This document shows positions 1 to 6,529 of a stretch of DNA of 10,414 nucleotides, in pieces. The position numbers were made by a program, and so were the translations under genes. Below the pieces are notes generated by a model. That model was given only the letters and a program-made list of their open reading frames with translations, did not search any database and was not told the origin of the DNA. This DNA is from an uncultured Bacillota bacterium (lineage in GTDB: Bacteria; Bacillota; Clostridia; Oscillospirales; Oscillospiraceae). Each line of letters opens with the position of its first letter. Position 1 is the stretch's first letter. The DNA is taken from the NCBI GenBank assembly GCA_937890735.1, contig CALACZ010000198.1, positions 1-10,414 on the forward strand. The letters are read 5' to 3'.

Positions 1-235
1 TCTCTGCCTGCCGGCGCATGAAGCGCAGCATATCGTTGTCCGTGCCCGGCTCGATGCCGCCGGTGTCCACAAGCAGGAAGCTGCGTCCGTTCCACTCGCA
101 GTCGCCGTAAATACGGTCGCGCGTCACGCCGGGGGTGTCCTCCACGATCGCCATGCGGCGGCCGGTGAGCTTATTAAAGAGCATGGACTTGCCGACGTTC
201 GGTCTGCCGACGATGGCAACAATGGGCTTTGCCAT
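1..235 (-). CDS. der: Ribosome-assembly GTPase Der (EngA), N-terminal part, cut by window start
   Basis: Der is a cytoplasmic GTPase with two consecutive G domains that acts in assembly of the 50S ribosomal subunit. Only the first 78 codons are in the window, reading leftwards from ATG at 235. The translation begins MAKPIVAIVGRPNVGKSMLF. The G1/P-loop GRPNVGKS lies at residues 10-17, the G2-region TPGVTRD follows, and the G3 motif appears as VDTGGIE. The product therefore covers most of the first G1-G3 region; the second G domain and KH-like domain lie outside. The start is supported by AAGGAGGG about eight bases upstream. The gene follows rpmF on the same strand but is separated from it by a rho-independent terminator. 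I see no convincing sigma-A promoter in the 32 bases between that terminator's T tract and the start codon, so read-through may supply expression. The residue after GKS is Met rather than the more usual Thr. Identity is secure from the motif series. Confidence 0.95.
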   Translation of the reverse strand, partial: MAKPIVAIVGRPNVGKSMLFNKLTGRRMAIVEDTPGVTRDRIYGDCEWNGRSFLLVDTGGIEPGTDNDMLRFMRRQAE

Positions 236-267
236 AGTTTTCCCTCCTTGTTTGTGATGCGTTAGTT

Positions 268-299
268 AAAAGAAAAGAGAAGGGTTCAGCACCCTCCTC
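268..299 (-). terminator. Rho-independent terminator after rpmF
   Basis: Read on the minus strand, a 9-bp stem (GAGGAGGGT with ACCCTTCTC, one G-T wobble) closes a 5-base loop and is followed at once by TTTTCTTTT. It starts about 20 bases after the rpmF stop codon and so ends the yceD-rpmF transcript, at least partly, before der. Confidence 0.8.
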
Positions 300-319
300 T
301 CATCTCGTATCGAGCGAAC

Positions 320-508
320 TTACTTAGCCGATTCCACCGCGATCACTTCACGACCGTTGTAGAAGCCGCAAGCCTTGCAGGCTCTGTGCGGCAGGCGGGG
401 CTCACCGCACTTCGGGCAAGCGACAACGCCGGGGATCGCCAGTTTCCAATGGGAGCTGCGTCTCTTATCTCTTCTCGCGCCGGATACTTTTCTCTTAGGA
501 ACTGCCAT
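320..508 (-). CDS. rpmF: Ribosomal protein bL32
   Basis: bL32 is a small zinc-ribbon protein of the large ribosomal subunit. The 62-residue product starts MAVPKRKVSGARRDKRRS, the family's typical basic N-terminus, and carries the zinc ribbon as CPKC and CKAC about a dozen residues apart. Length fits the family (about 57-65 residues). A longer reading frame could begin three codons upstream, but ATG at 508 is chosen because AAGGAGGTG lies eight bases before it and the family begins MAVPK. It lies 41 bases downstream of yceD on the same strand; this yceD-rpmF pairing is conserved across bacteria and indicates co-transcription from the promoter upstream of yceD. All four zinc-binding cysteines are present, so this is the C+ (zinc-dependent) form of L32. 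Confidence 0.97.
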   Translation of the reverse strand: MAVPKRKVSGARRDKRRSSHWKLAIPGVVACPKCGEPRLPHRACKACGFYNGREVIAVESAK

Positions 509-549
509 TTGGTACACCTCCTTGGCTTAAATGCCGTTTGGCATATTGT

Positions 550-1053
550 CTACTTTTTATCGAGAAGCTGCTGCAAAATCGCAAAGCGCGGATCTTTTTC
601 CGGCTGGCAGGTGCAGGCGGCTTCGTTGAGGTTTGCTCCGCAGCGGAAGCAAACGCCCTTGCAATCTTCACGGCACAGCAGCTTGGAGTCCATGCTCAGC
701 ACGAACGCCGTTGTTAAAATGTCGTCAAGATCGGCATGATCGTCCTCCAGCGGAAAGACCCACGGGCTTTCGTAGTCGCCGCTGTCGGCGTCGGCGGTGA
801 GGATCGCCTCGACCGGGTACGTTACCTCGCGAACAAACGGGGCGGCACAGCGGTCACACACGCCGTGCAGCGTAGTGGTGAGCGTTGCCGTCAGATCCAG
901 AACGCCGGCGGTATTTCTGACCTGCCCGACTGCGCGCACTGGTTCAGATACAGGTTTGCAGCCGCCGAATGTCATTTCGTGCAGGTCAAGCTCGGTTTCA
1001 AAGGGCACAGCACTGCCCGGACAGCTTATGATCTTCGCAAGTCCCAGCAGCAT
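550..1053 (-). CDS. yceD: YceD family (DUF177) protein, rRNA accumulation factor
   Basis: Members of the DUF177/YceD family sit next to rpmF in most bacteria; the E. coli and plant members are linked to 23S rRNA accumulation. The exact biochemical role is not settled. The 167-residue product shows the family's two cysteine groups: CDRC at 66-69, and a C-terminal cluster C127-x3-C131-x3-C135-x2-C138 with C147 and C149, which could bind a metal. The conserved ending DPRFAILQQLL is also present. An acidic patch (LEDDHADLDD) lies at about 102-111. ATG at 1053 is preceded by a GGGGGA ribosome binding site and lies about 26 bases downstream of the predicted transcription start. It is the first gene of the yceD-rpmF transcript and is divergent from the pseudouridine synthase. 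Confidence 0.93.
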   Translation of the reverse strand: MLLGLAKIISCPGSAVPFETELDLHEMTFGGCKPVSEPVRAVGQVRNTAGVLDLTATLTTTLHGVCDRCAAPFVREVTYPVEAILTADADSGDYESPWVFPLEDDHADLDDILTTAFVLSMDSKLLCREDCKGVCFRCGANLNEAACTCQPEKDPRFAILQQLLDKK

Positions 1054-1085
1054 AGTATCCCCCGCTCCATAATCATGCAGACGCT

Positions 1086-1114
1086 ATTATACCGAACCCG
1101 AACGAGAAAGTCAA
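1086..1114 (-). promoter_or_regulatory. Sigma-A promoter for yceD-rpmF
   Basis: On the minus strand TTGACT (5/6 of the -35 consensus) is followed by a 17-base spacer and a perfect TATAAT. The predicted start is near 1079, giving a leader of about 26 bases to the yceD start codon. Confidence 0.9.
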
Positions 1115-1166
1115 ACACTATTTCGCATTTTCTTCGATATTTTGTAAAAAACTGCGAGCCGGGCGC

Positions 1167-1195
1167 TTTACACCTCTCCTGCCCCGTGCTAAAAT
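1167..1195 (+). promoter_or_regulatory. Sigma-A promoter for the pseudouridine synthase gene
   Basis: TTTACA at 1167-1172 and TAAAAT at 1190-1195 are separated by 17 bases, each matching 5/6 of its consensus. The predicted start lies near 1202, about 25 bases before the ATG at 1227. It points away from the yceD promoter, with about 50 bases between the two -35 boxes. Confidence 0.82.
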
Positions 1196-1226
1196 ACTTC
1201 CACCATCCAATCTGGGGAGGGCAAGT

Positions 1227-2180
1227 ATGAAGGAATTGACCGTCGGCGCGAATGACGCCGGGCAGCGGCTCGACCGCTTTGTGTCCAAAGCCGTGCCGCT
1301 GCTGCCGGATTCGCTGCTGCAAAAATACATCCGCCTCAAGCGCATCAAGGTAGACGGCAGGCGCGCCGAGCGAAACGCGCGCCTTGCAGAGGGCAGCGTC
1401 GTGCAGCTGTATATCAATGATGAGTTTTTCGACGCGCCGAAGCAGGAAAACGCCTATCTCACCGTCGCCGCGCCGAAGCTGCACATCGTCTATGAGGACG
1501 AGAACATCCTGCTCGTCGATAAAAAGCCCGGGCAGGCGGTGCACCCGCACGACGGCGCGGAATACGGCAAAACGCTCATCGACCACATCCAGGCGTATCT
1601 CTACGCCAGGCGCGAGTGGCATCCGCGCGAGGAAAACGCGTTTACGCCCGCGCTGTGCAACCGCATTGACCGCAACACCGGCGGCATTGTCATCGCGGCA
1701 AAAAACGCCGAGGCGCTGCGTATTCTCAATCAGAAGATCAAGGACCGGGAGCTGGAAAAGAAATATCTCTGCATCGTCCACGGCACGCCAAAACCCGCCA
1801 ATGGAAAGCTGGAGGGCTATTTATTTAAGGATGCAAAGGAAAACCGCGTCTACATCACCCAAAAACCGCAGCCGGGAGCAAAGACCGCTGTGACGCTCTA
1901 TAAAACGCTCCAGAGCCGGAACGGGCTGTCGCTCGTGGAGTGCGAACTCATCACCGGGCGCACCCATCAGATCCGCGCGCAGATGGCGGCAGCAGGGCAT
2001 CCCCTGCTCGGCGACGGCAAATACGGCAGGCTCGACAAGCGCTATGACCGCAAATTTCAGGCGCTCTATTCCTATTTCCTGCGCTTCTGCTTCACAACAG
2101 GCGGCGGTATTTTGTCGTATCTCGACGGACGCAGCTTCCGCGTGGAGGACGTTGACTTCGTGCATGAGTATTTCCCCTGA
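1227..2180 (+). CDS. RluA-family RNA pseudouridine synthase (RluC/RluD-like)
   Basis: Enzymes of this family isomerise specific uridines in 23S rRNA or tRNA to pseudouridine in the cytoplasm. The 317-residue protein has an N-terminal S4 RNA-binding region (about 12-65, with RLDRFVSKAVP and YIRLKRIKVDGRR), then the catalytic domain. Motif I reads RIDRNTGG with the catalytic aspartate at D148; the family usually has RLDRxTSG, so the Ser is replaced by Gly here. Further conserved blocks are LLVDKKPGQAVHP (95-107) and GRTHQIRAQM (244-253) with GHPLLGDGKYG. Length fits RluC/RluD. The start is supported by GGGGAGG seven bases upstream. It stands alone on its strand, divergent from yceD. Which uridine it modifies cannot be read from the sequence, so no symbol is given. 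No clear terminator follows directly; the first terminator-like hairpin is at 2352-2380. Confidence 0.93.
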   Translation: MKELTVGANDAGQRLDRFVSKAVPLLPDSLLQKYIRLKRIKVDGRRAERNARLAEGSVVQLYINDEFFDAPKQENAYLTVAAPKLHIVYEDENILLVDKKPGQAVHPHDGAEYGKTLIDHIQAYLYARREWHPREENAFTPALCNRIDRNTGGIVIAAKNAEALRILNQKIKDRELEKKYLCIVHGTPKPANGKLEGYLFKDAKENRVYITQKPQPGAKTAVTLYKTLQSRNGLSLVECELITGRTHQIRAQMAAAGHPLLGDGKYGRLDKRYDRKFQALYSYFLRFCFTTGGGILSYLDGRSFRVEDVDFVHEYFP

Positions 2181-2221
2181 TTTTCCCGCGAAAAATTGTC
2201 CGAAAAATGTCATAATTTATA

Positions 2222-2250
2222 TTGACAAAACCCGGCGGATTCTATATAGT
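2222..2250 (+). promoter_or_regulatory. Near-consensus sigma-A promoter of the pot operon leader
   Basis: A perfect TTGACA (2222-2227), a 17-base spacer and TATAGT (2245-2250) form one of the strongest promoters in the window. The predicted start is near 2256-2258, leaving about 265 bases before the potA start codon, unlike the leaders of about 25 bases on the other genes here. Confidence 0.85.
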
Positions 2251-2351
2251 TGCATTCAGTACGTTCGGCTTCCCGCCGGGGGTACTGATGTTCTATTTTC
2301 TGAAGAAAAATGCAGGGAATAGAGAGGAAAACCAGTCAGTTCCGACTGAGT

Positions 2352-2380
2352 GCGGTGCGTGGATCACGCCGCAGTTTTTT
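2352..2380 (+). terminator. Terminator-like hairpin with T6 inside the pot leader
   Basis: GCGTG (2357-2361), a GAT loop and CACGC (2365-2369) pair perfectly. Three more pairs (2352-2354 with 2370-2372) form across a two-base bulge. After two bases comes TTTTTT (2375-2380). Lying about 120 bases downstream of a strong promoter and 140 upstream of potA, it could be an attenuator for potABCD, the end of a short RNA, or the terminator of the pseudouridine synthase gene. Confidence 0.6.
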
Positions 2381-2450
2381 GTGAGCCAAAGAAAAGCCGC
2401 AGGGGATCCTGACGGATTTGCGAGGATTTTTCTTCAGGCTCACGAAAAAG
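2375..2450. repeat. Long imperfect inverted repeat upstream of potA
   Basis: The arms pair in two blocks. GTGAGCC (2381-2387) pairs with GGCTCAC (2437-2443), extended outward by T-G and five T-A pairs (T tract 2375-2379 with the A tract 2445-2449). AAGAAAA (2389-2395) pairs with TTTTCTT (2428-2434) after a small internal loop. Inside, CAGG/CCTG forms a small stem with a GGAT loop. The result is a hairpin of about 75 bases with roughly 20 pairs in its stem. It may be part of a regulatory RNA or a small dispersed repeat. Confidence 0.65.
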
Positions 2451-2521
2451 ATGCAAGCGATCGGCGTGCCGGGCACTGACGGCGCTGACGCAAAACGAAA
2501 TGAAAGAAACGGGGGAGGATA

Positions 2522-3652
2522 ATGTCCGAAGAACTCATTCGCCTGTCTGACCTGACGGTCACCTTTGAGGACGGCGAAACCATTCTTGATCACATCAACC
2601 TATACATCAGAAATAAGGAATTTCTAACATTGCTGGGTCCCAGTGGATGCGGAAAAACCACAACTTTGCGAATTATTGGCGGTTTTTTGACACCTACGTC
2701 CGGTGATGTTTTTTTTAACGGCAAGCGGATCAACGACGTGCCGCCGTATGAACGAACGATCAATACGGTCTTTCAGAAATACGCGCTGTTCCCGCATCTG
2801 GATGTGTACGACAACATTGCCTTCGGCTTGCGGCTTGCGAAGCTGTCCGAGGACGAGGTGGACGAGCGCGTCACGCAGATGCTGGAGATCGTCAGCCTGA
2901 AGGGCTTTGAGAACCGAAACGTTTCGTCGCTGTCCGGCGGGCAGCAGCAGCGTGTCGCCATCGCGCGCGCGCTCGTCAACCGCCCGCAGGTGCTGCTGCT
3001 GGACGAGCCGCTGGGCGCGCTGGATCTTCGTCTGCGCAAGGATATGCAGAACGAGCTGAAGAGCATCCAGCAGCAGACCGGCATCACGTTCGTCTACGTC
3101 ACGCACGACCAGGAAGAGGCTCTGTCCATGTCCGACATCGTGGTCGTGATGGACAAGGGCAAGATCCAGCAGATCGGCACGCCGCAGGATATATATAATG
3201 AGCCGAAGAACGCATTCGTCGCGGACTTCATCGGCGAGTCGAACATTCTCGACGGCGTGATGCTGGAGGACTGCCTGGTGAAGTTCTTCGGGCGCAAGTT
3301 CGTGTGCGTGGACAAGGGCTTTGAAAAGGACGAGCCTGTGGACGTCGTCATTCGCCCGGAGGATGTGGACATCGTGCCCGCCGAAGAGGGTCACCTGAGC
3401 GGAACGGTCACGTCGGTAACGTTCAAGGGCGTGCACTACGACACGATCGTTGACTTCAAGGGCTTCAAATGGCTCATTCAGACCACGGACTTCTACCCCG
3501 TCGGGTCGTTTATCGGCATCCGGCTCAACCCGGAGGACATCCACATCATGCACAAGAGCGAGTATTCGGGTCTTTACGGCGACTACAGCTCTTACAGCGC
3601 CGAATACGACGAGATCGCGGACGCGGCGGAGGACGGGGAAGATGAGGAATAA
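2522..3652 (+). CDS. potA: Spermidine/putrescine ABC transporter, ATP-binding subunit PotA
   Basis: PotA is the cytoplasmic ATPase that powers the PotBC permease for polyamine uptake. The 376-residue protein has a full ABC domain: Walker A GPSGCGKTT (39-47), Q-loop FQKYALFPH with Q85, signature LSGGQQQR (137-144), Walker B LLLDEP with D161 and E162, D-loop GALD, and the switch histidine in YVTHDQEEA (H195). A TOBE/OB-type C-terminal regulatory region follows from about residue 240 (NILDGVM, DVVIRPEDVDI), as in the CUT1/PotA family. It ends in a very acidic tail (AEDGEDEE). Start ATG is supported by GGGGGAGG three bases upstream. It is the first gene of potABCD, overlaps potB by 11 bases, and is expressed from the promoter at 2222 through the long leader. 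PotA-type ATPases of iron(III) or 2-aminoethylphosphonate importers look similar; the PotD neighbour favours polyamines. Confidence 0.95.
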   Translation: MSEELIRLSDLTVTFEDGETILDHINLYIRNKEFLTLLGPSGCGKTTTLRIIGGFLTPTSGDVFFNGKRINDVPPYERTINTVFQKYALFPHLDVYDNIAFGLRLAKLSEDEVDERVTQMLEIVSLKGFENRNVSSLSGGQQQRVAIARALVNRPQVLLLDEPLGALDLRLRKDMQNELKSIQQQTGITFVYVTHDQEEALSMSDIVVVMDKGKIQQIGTPQDIYNEPKNAFVADFIGESNILDGVMLEDCLVKFFGRKFVCVDKGFEKDEPVDVVIRPEDVDIVPAEEGHLSGTVTSVTFKGVHYDTIVDFKGFKWLIQTTDFYPVGSFIGIRLNPEDIHIMHKSEYSGLYGDYSSYSAEYDEIADAAEDGEDEE

Positions 3653-4460
3653 GCTGCTTGCCGCGCCGTATATCGTGTGGATGGCGCTGTTCATCGTCGT
3701 GCCGCTCGGTATCGTGGTCTATTACGCCCTGACCGATTCGATCACGGGGCAGTTTACGCTGTCAAATCTCACCGGCATGGGGGCGTATCTTTCGATCTTC
3801 CTGCGCTCGATCTGGCTGTCGCTGTTCGCGGCGCTCATCTGCCTGGTCATCGGCTACCCGGTGGCGTATTTCATCTCGCAGTGCTCTGCGTCCAGGCAGC
3901 GGTTTTTGCAGATGCTCATCATGCTCCCCATGTGCATGAGCTTCCTGCTGCGCACGCTCGCGTGGGTCGCCATGCTGGAGGATACGGGTATTTTCAATAC
4001 CTTCCTCTCGCATCTCGGCATCGCGCCGCTGCCGCTCATCCGCACGAGCGGGGCGGTCATCCTCGGCATGGTGTATAACTACCTGCCGTATATGATCCTG
4101 CCGCTGCTGTCGGTCATGTCCAAGCTCGACCCGCGCCTGATCGAGGCGGCGGCAGACCTCGGCTGCCCGCCGTCCAAGGTGTTTTCCAAGGTCATTCTGC
4201 CGCTGTCGTATCCCGGCATCCTCTCGGGGCTGACGATGGTGTTCGTCCCGGCGGTGTCCACGTTCTACATTTCGCAGAAGCTCGGCTCGACCGGCACAAC
4301 GCTCATCGGCGACGTCATCGAATCGCAGTTCAAGACTGCCTACAACCCGAATCTCGGCGCGGCGATGAGTCTGGTGCTGATGATCCTGATCTTTGCCTGC
4401 GTGAGCATCATGAACCGCTTCGGCGAGAGCGGAGACGAGGAGGTCATGGCAAAGGTATGA
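3642..4460 (+). CDS. potB: Spermidine/putrescine ABC transporter, permease PotB
   Basis: PotB is one of two membrane subunits forming the polyamine channel. The 272-residue product begins MRNKLLAAPYIVWMALF and has about six hydrophobic segments (around 8-30, 54-80, 90-112, 136-158, 190-210, 238-256). The cytoplasmic EAA loop that docks onto the ATPase reads EAAADLGCPPSKVFSKVILPL from residue 168, with the expected G174. ATG at 3642 is chosen over upstream in-frame starts because it falls where the family starts, has GGAGGACGGGGAAG before it, and begins inside the last codons of potA. The upstream part of this frame runs through potA and has a composition unlike a membrane protein. The gene ends in the ATGA that starts potC, so translation is probably coupled. 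Confidence 0.95.
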   Translation: MRNKLLAAPYIVWMALFIVVPLGIVVYYALTDSITGQFTLSNLTGMGAYLSIFLRSIWLSLFAALICLVIGYPVAYFISQCSASRQRFLQMLIMLPMCMSFLLRTLAWVAMLEDTGIFNTFLSHLGIAPLPLIRTSGAVILGMVYNYLPYMILPLLSVMSKLDPRLIEAAADLGCPPSKVFSKVILPLSYPGILSGLTMVFVPAVSTFYISQKLGSTGTTLIGDVIESQFKTAYNPNLGAAMSLVLMILIFACVSIMNRFGESGDEEVMAKV

Positions 4461-5281
4461 AGCATTTTAACCGTACTGTGACCGTTCTGGTCTTTATCTT
4501 CCTGTACATCCCCATGATCGTGCTGGGCGTGGCGTCCTTTAACTCCGGCACGGACATCGCCAGCTTCAAGGGCTTTACGCTGGGGCAGTATGTGAATCTG
4601 TTCCGCGACCGGTCGCTTCTGGCGCTGCTGGGCAATTCGCTCATCATCGCCGTTCTCTCCACGCTCATCGCAACGGTCATGGGCACGATGGCGGCGGTCG
4701 GCATCCACAACATGAACGGGCGGCTGCGCCGCGCCGTCATGGCGCTGACCGACATCCCGATGACAAACCCTGACATCGTCACGGGCGTGGCGCTGGCGCT
4801 GCTGTTCGCCTTTACGGGCACGATGCTGCGCATCAACTCCATCCTCGGCTTCTGGACGCTGCTGATCGCGCACATCACGTTCAATCTCCCCTACGTCATC
4901 CTGAACGTCATGCCCAAGCTCAAGCAGATGGACCGCGATTTAGTCGAAGCGGCGCTCGACCTCGGCTGTACGCCGTTTCAGGCATTTTACAAGGTCGTCA
5001 TCCATGAGATCATGCCCGGCATCCTCGCGGGCGCTCTGATGGCGTTCACCATGAGTCTGGACGATTTCGTCATTTCGTATTTTGTCACCGGGTCGAGCTT
5101 CATTACCCTCCCGGTCGAAATTTACAACTACACAAAAAAGCCCATTCCGCCGAAAATTTATGCGCTGTTCACGCTCATGTTCCTCGTGATCCTCGTCCTG
5201 ATGATTGCCATGAACCTGCTGCAGCTGCGCAGCAGCAAAAACGCCCGCCATGAGCGGGTGCAGAGGAGGGCACGCGCATGA
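4457..5281 (+). CDS. potC: Spermidine/putrescine ABC transporter, permease PotC
   Basis: PotC is the second permease subunit and pairs with PotB. The 274-residue product begins with a membrane segment (about 7-27) and continues with the conserved early loop SFNSGTDIASFKGFTLGQYV. Its EAA loop is EAALDLGCTPFQAFYKVVIH (164-183), followed by the family-typical AFTMSLDDFVISYFVTG. About six membrane segments can be drawn. The start overlaps the potB stop by four bases (ATGA), with an AGGAGG 15 bases upstream inside potB and a closer AAAGG. The C-terminus is strongly basic (HERVQRRARA), consistent with a cytoplasmic end. It is not fused to PotD, as happens in some Firmicutes; the two overlap by four bases instead. 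Confidence 0.95.
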   Translation: MKHFNRTVTVLVFIFLYIPMIVLGVASFNSGTDIASFKGFTLGQYVNLFRDRSLLALLGNSLIIAVLSTLIATVMGTMAAVGIHNMNGRLRRAVMALTDIPMTNPDIVTGVALALLFAFTGTMLRINSILGFWTLLIAHITFNLPYVILNVMPKLKQMDRDLVEAALDLGCTPFQAFYKVVIHEIMPGILAGALMAFTMSLDDFVISYFVTGSSFITLPVEIYNYTKKPIPPKIYALFTLMFLVILVLMIAMNLLQLRSSKNARHERVQRRARA

Positions 5282-6468
5282 AAAAACGCCTTTTCTCCCT
5301 GCTGCTCGCGCTCGTTCTGATGATTTCTCTCGCGCTGCCTGCGTTTGCCGCGCGCGAGGAGATCACGGTGTATAACTGGGGTCAGTACATCTCCGACGGA
5401 ACGGACGGCTCGCTTGACGTGATTGCCGCGTTTGAAGAAGAGACGGGCATCCATGTGAACTACATCACATTCGACTCCAACGAGAGTATGTACACCAAGC
5501 TCAAGACGGGCGGCGCAAGCTATGACGTCATCATTCCCTCGGACTATATGATCGGCAAGCTCATTGAGGAGGATATGCTCGAACCGCTGGACTTTTCCAA
5601 CATCCCGAATTATGCCGGCATCGACGAGGCATTCCGCAACCAGGCATACGACCCGGAGAACGCCTACTCCGTCCCCTACACCTGGGGCACGGTGGGGCTG
5701 ATCTATAACCGGCAGTACGTCTCCGACGAGGACGCGCAGAGCTGGAGCTGCCTGTGGAACTCCAAGTACGCGGGCAAGATCCTGATGTTCGATAACCCGC
5801 GCGACGCGTTCGCCATCGCGGAGTCCATCCTGGGCTACAGCCTGAACACGACGGATGAAAACGAGCTGCGCCAGTGCGCGGATCTGCTCGCGCAGCAAAA
5901 GCCTGTTTTGCAGGCATACGTCATGGATCAGATCTTTGACAAAATGCAGCGCGGCGAGGCATGGGTGGCGCCGTATTACGCGGGCGACTATCTGACCATG
6001 GTCGAGGAAAATCCCGACCTCGGCTTCAGCCACCCGAAGGAAGGCTTCAATATCTTCATCGACGCCATGTGCATTCCGAAGGGCTGCCAGAACAAAGCCG
6101 GCGCAGAGGCGTTCATCAACTTCCTCTGCCGCCCGGATATTTCGGCTGCGAACCTCGATTACATCGGCTACTCCACGCCCATCTCGGCGGCGAAGGAGTA
6201 TATGGACGAGGAGGTCATCACCAATCCCGTGTCATATCCCGACGACGAGACGCTCGCGCGCAGCGAGAGCTTCTCCGCCTTGCCGATCGACGCGACGCAG
6301 ACGATGAACGACCTGTGGCTGTCAGTCAAGACCGCAGGCGCGAACACGACGCTCTACCTCATCGCAACGCTCGCCGCCGTGGCGCTGGTGATCGTATTTT
6401 TCATCCTGAAAAATGCCTGTCGCCGCCGCAAGATCGCCCGCCGCTGCCGCAAGTGGAAAAGCACATAA
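5278..6468 (+). CDS. potD: Spermidine/putrescine-binding protein PotD with C-terminal membrane anchor
   Basis: PotD captures polyamines outside the membrane and delivers them to PotBC. The 396-residue protein has a Sec signal peptide (MKKRLF, hydrophobic 6-22, AFA-A cleavage region near residue 24-25) and then the binding-protein fold. Recognisable blocks are ITVYNWGQYISDG, IPSDYMIGKL, FDNPRDAF, NIFIDAMCIPKG and IGYSTPISAA. There is no lipobox cysteine after the signal peptide. Instead a hydrophobic helix at about 358-378 is followed by a highly basic tail (RRRKIARRCRKWK), giving an outside-domain, inside-tail anchor by the positive-inside rule. Compared with E. coli PotD, the aromatic YNW and the aspartate of the ...MD... 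block (here D262) are kept, but the tryptophan before that aspartate seems replaced by Phe, so substrate preference may differ. The start overlaps the potC stop by four bases. A terminator begins two bases after the stop. Confidence 0.93.
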   Translation: MKKRLFSLLLALVLMISLALPAFAAREEITVYNWGQYISDGTDGSLDVIAAFEEETGIHVNYITFDSNESMYTKLKTGGASYDVIIPSDYMIGKLIEEDMLEPLDFSNIPNYAGIDEAFRNQAYDPENAYSVPYTWGTVGLIYNRQYVSDEDAQSWSCLWNSKYAGKILMFDNPRDAFAIAESILGYSLNTTDENELRQCADLLAQQKPVLQAYVMDQIFDKMQRGEAWVAPYYAGDYLTMVEENPDLGFSHPKEGFNIFIDAMCIPKGCQNKAGAEAFINFLCRPDISAANLDYIGYSTPISAAKEYMDEEVITNPVSYPDDETLARSESFSALPIDATQTMNDLWLSVKTAGANTTLYLIATLAAVALVIVFFILKNACRRRKIARRCRKWKST

Positions 6469-6469
6469 G

Positions 6470-6503
6470 AAAATCGCCGTGGCATTCCGCCACGGCGATT
6501 TTT
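6470..6503 (+). terminator. Strong terminator of the pot operon, probably bidirectional
   Basis: Bases 6470-6483 pair perfectly with 6489-6502 (14 bp, core ATCGCCGTGGC/GCCACGGCGAT) round a 5-base ATTCC loop, with the T run at 6499-6503. Because the 5' flank is A-rich, the same hairpin has a TTTTCTT tail on the minus strand and can also stop transcripts from the convergent PAP2 gene. Confidence 0.92.
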
Positions 6504-6529
6504 GCACACACTGCAAAATAGCACACTCT

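Larger units (their letters stand above)
2256..2521 (+). promoter_or_regulatory. Long structured 5' leader of potABCD (possible attenuator or riboswitch)
   Basis: This gene-free stretch holds several stacked structures. (1) A hairpin at the predicted 5' end, 2256-2288: TCAGTAC pairs with GTACTGA, then a G-G mismatch, then TTCGGC with GCCGGG round a 5-base loop. (2) A 14-base palindrome TTTTCTGAAGAAAA at 2296-2309, flanked by TCTATT and AATAGA, which can also pair. (3) CAGTC/GACTG at about 2334-2349. (4) A terminator-like hairpin with T6 at 2352-2380. (5) A long inverted repeat at 2375-2450 whose left arm includes that T tract. The potA ribosome binding site GGGGGAGG follows at about 2511-2518. 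I do not recognise a known riboswitch class. Alternatives are a short sRNA ending at 2380, or simply a rluA-side terminator inside an unusual leader. No small open reading frame with a convincing ribosome binding site is seen. Confidence 0.55.

Noticed and set aside
2256..2450. A known riboswitch class (guanidine-I, purine, SAM, TPP) in the pot leader
   Set aside because: I could not match the conserved core bases of any class I know; only generic helices and a terminator-like hairpin are visible.
2222..2479. A short plus-strand frame and an opposing minus-strand frame in the pot leader as small genes
   Set aside because: Neither has a convincing ribosome binding site or protein-like composition, and the plus frame would start within the promoter; the inverted repeats better explain the region.
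2624..3694. A 356-codon minus-strand open frame across potA
   Set aside because: The plus strand encodes an intact ABC ATPase with all motifs; the antisense product is low-complexity and has no support.
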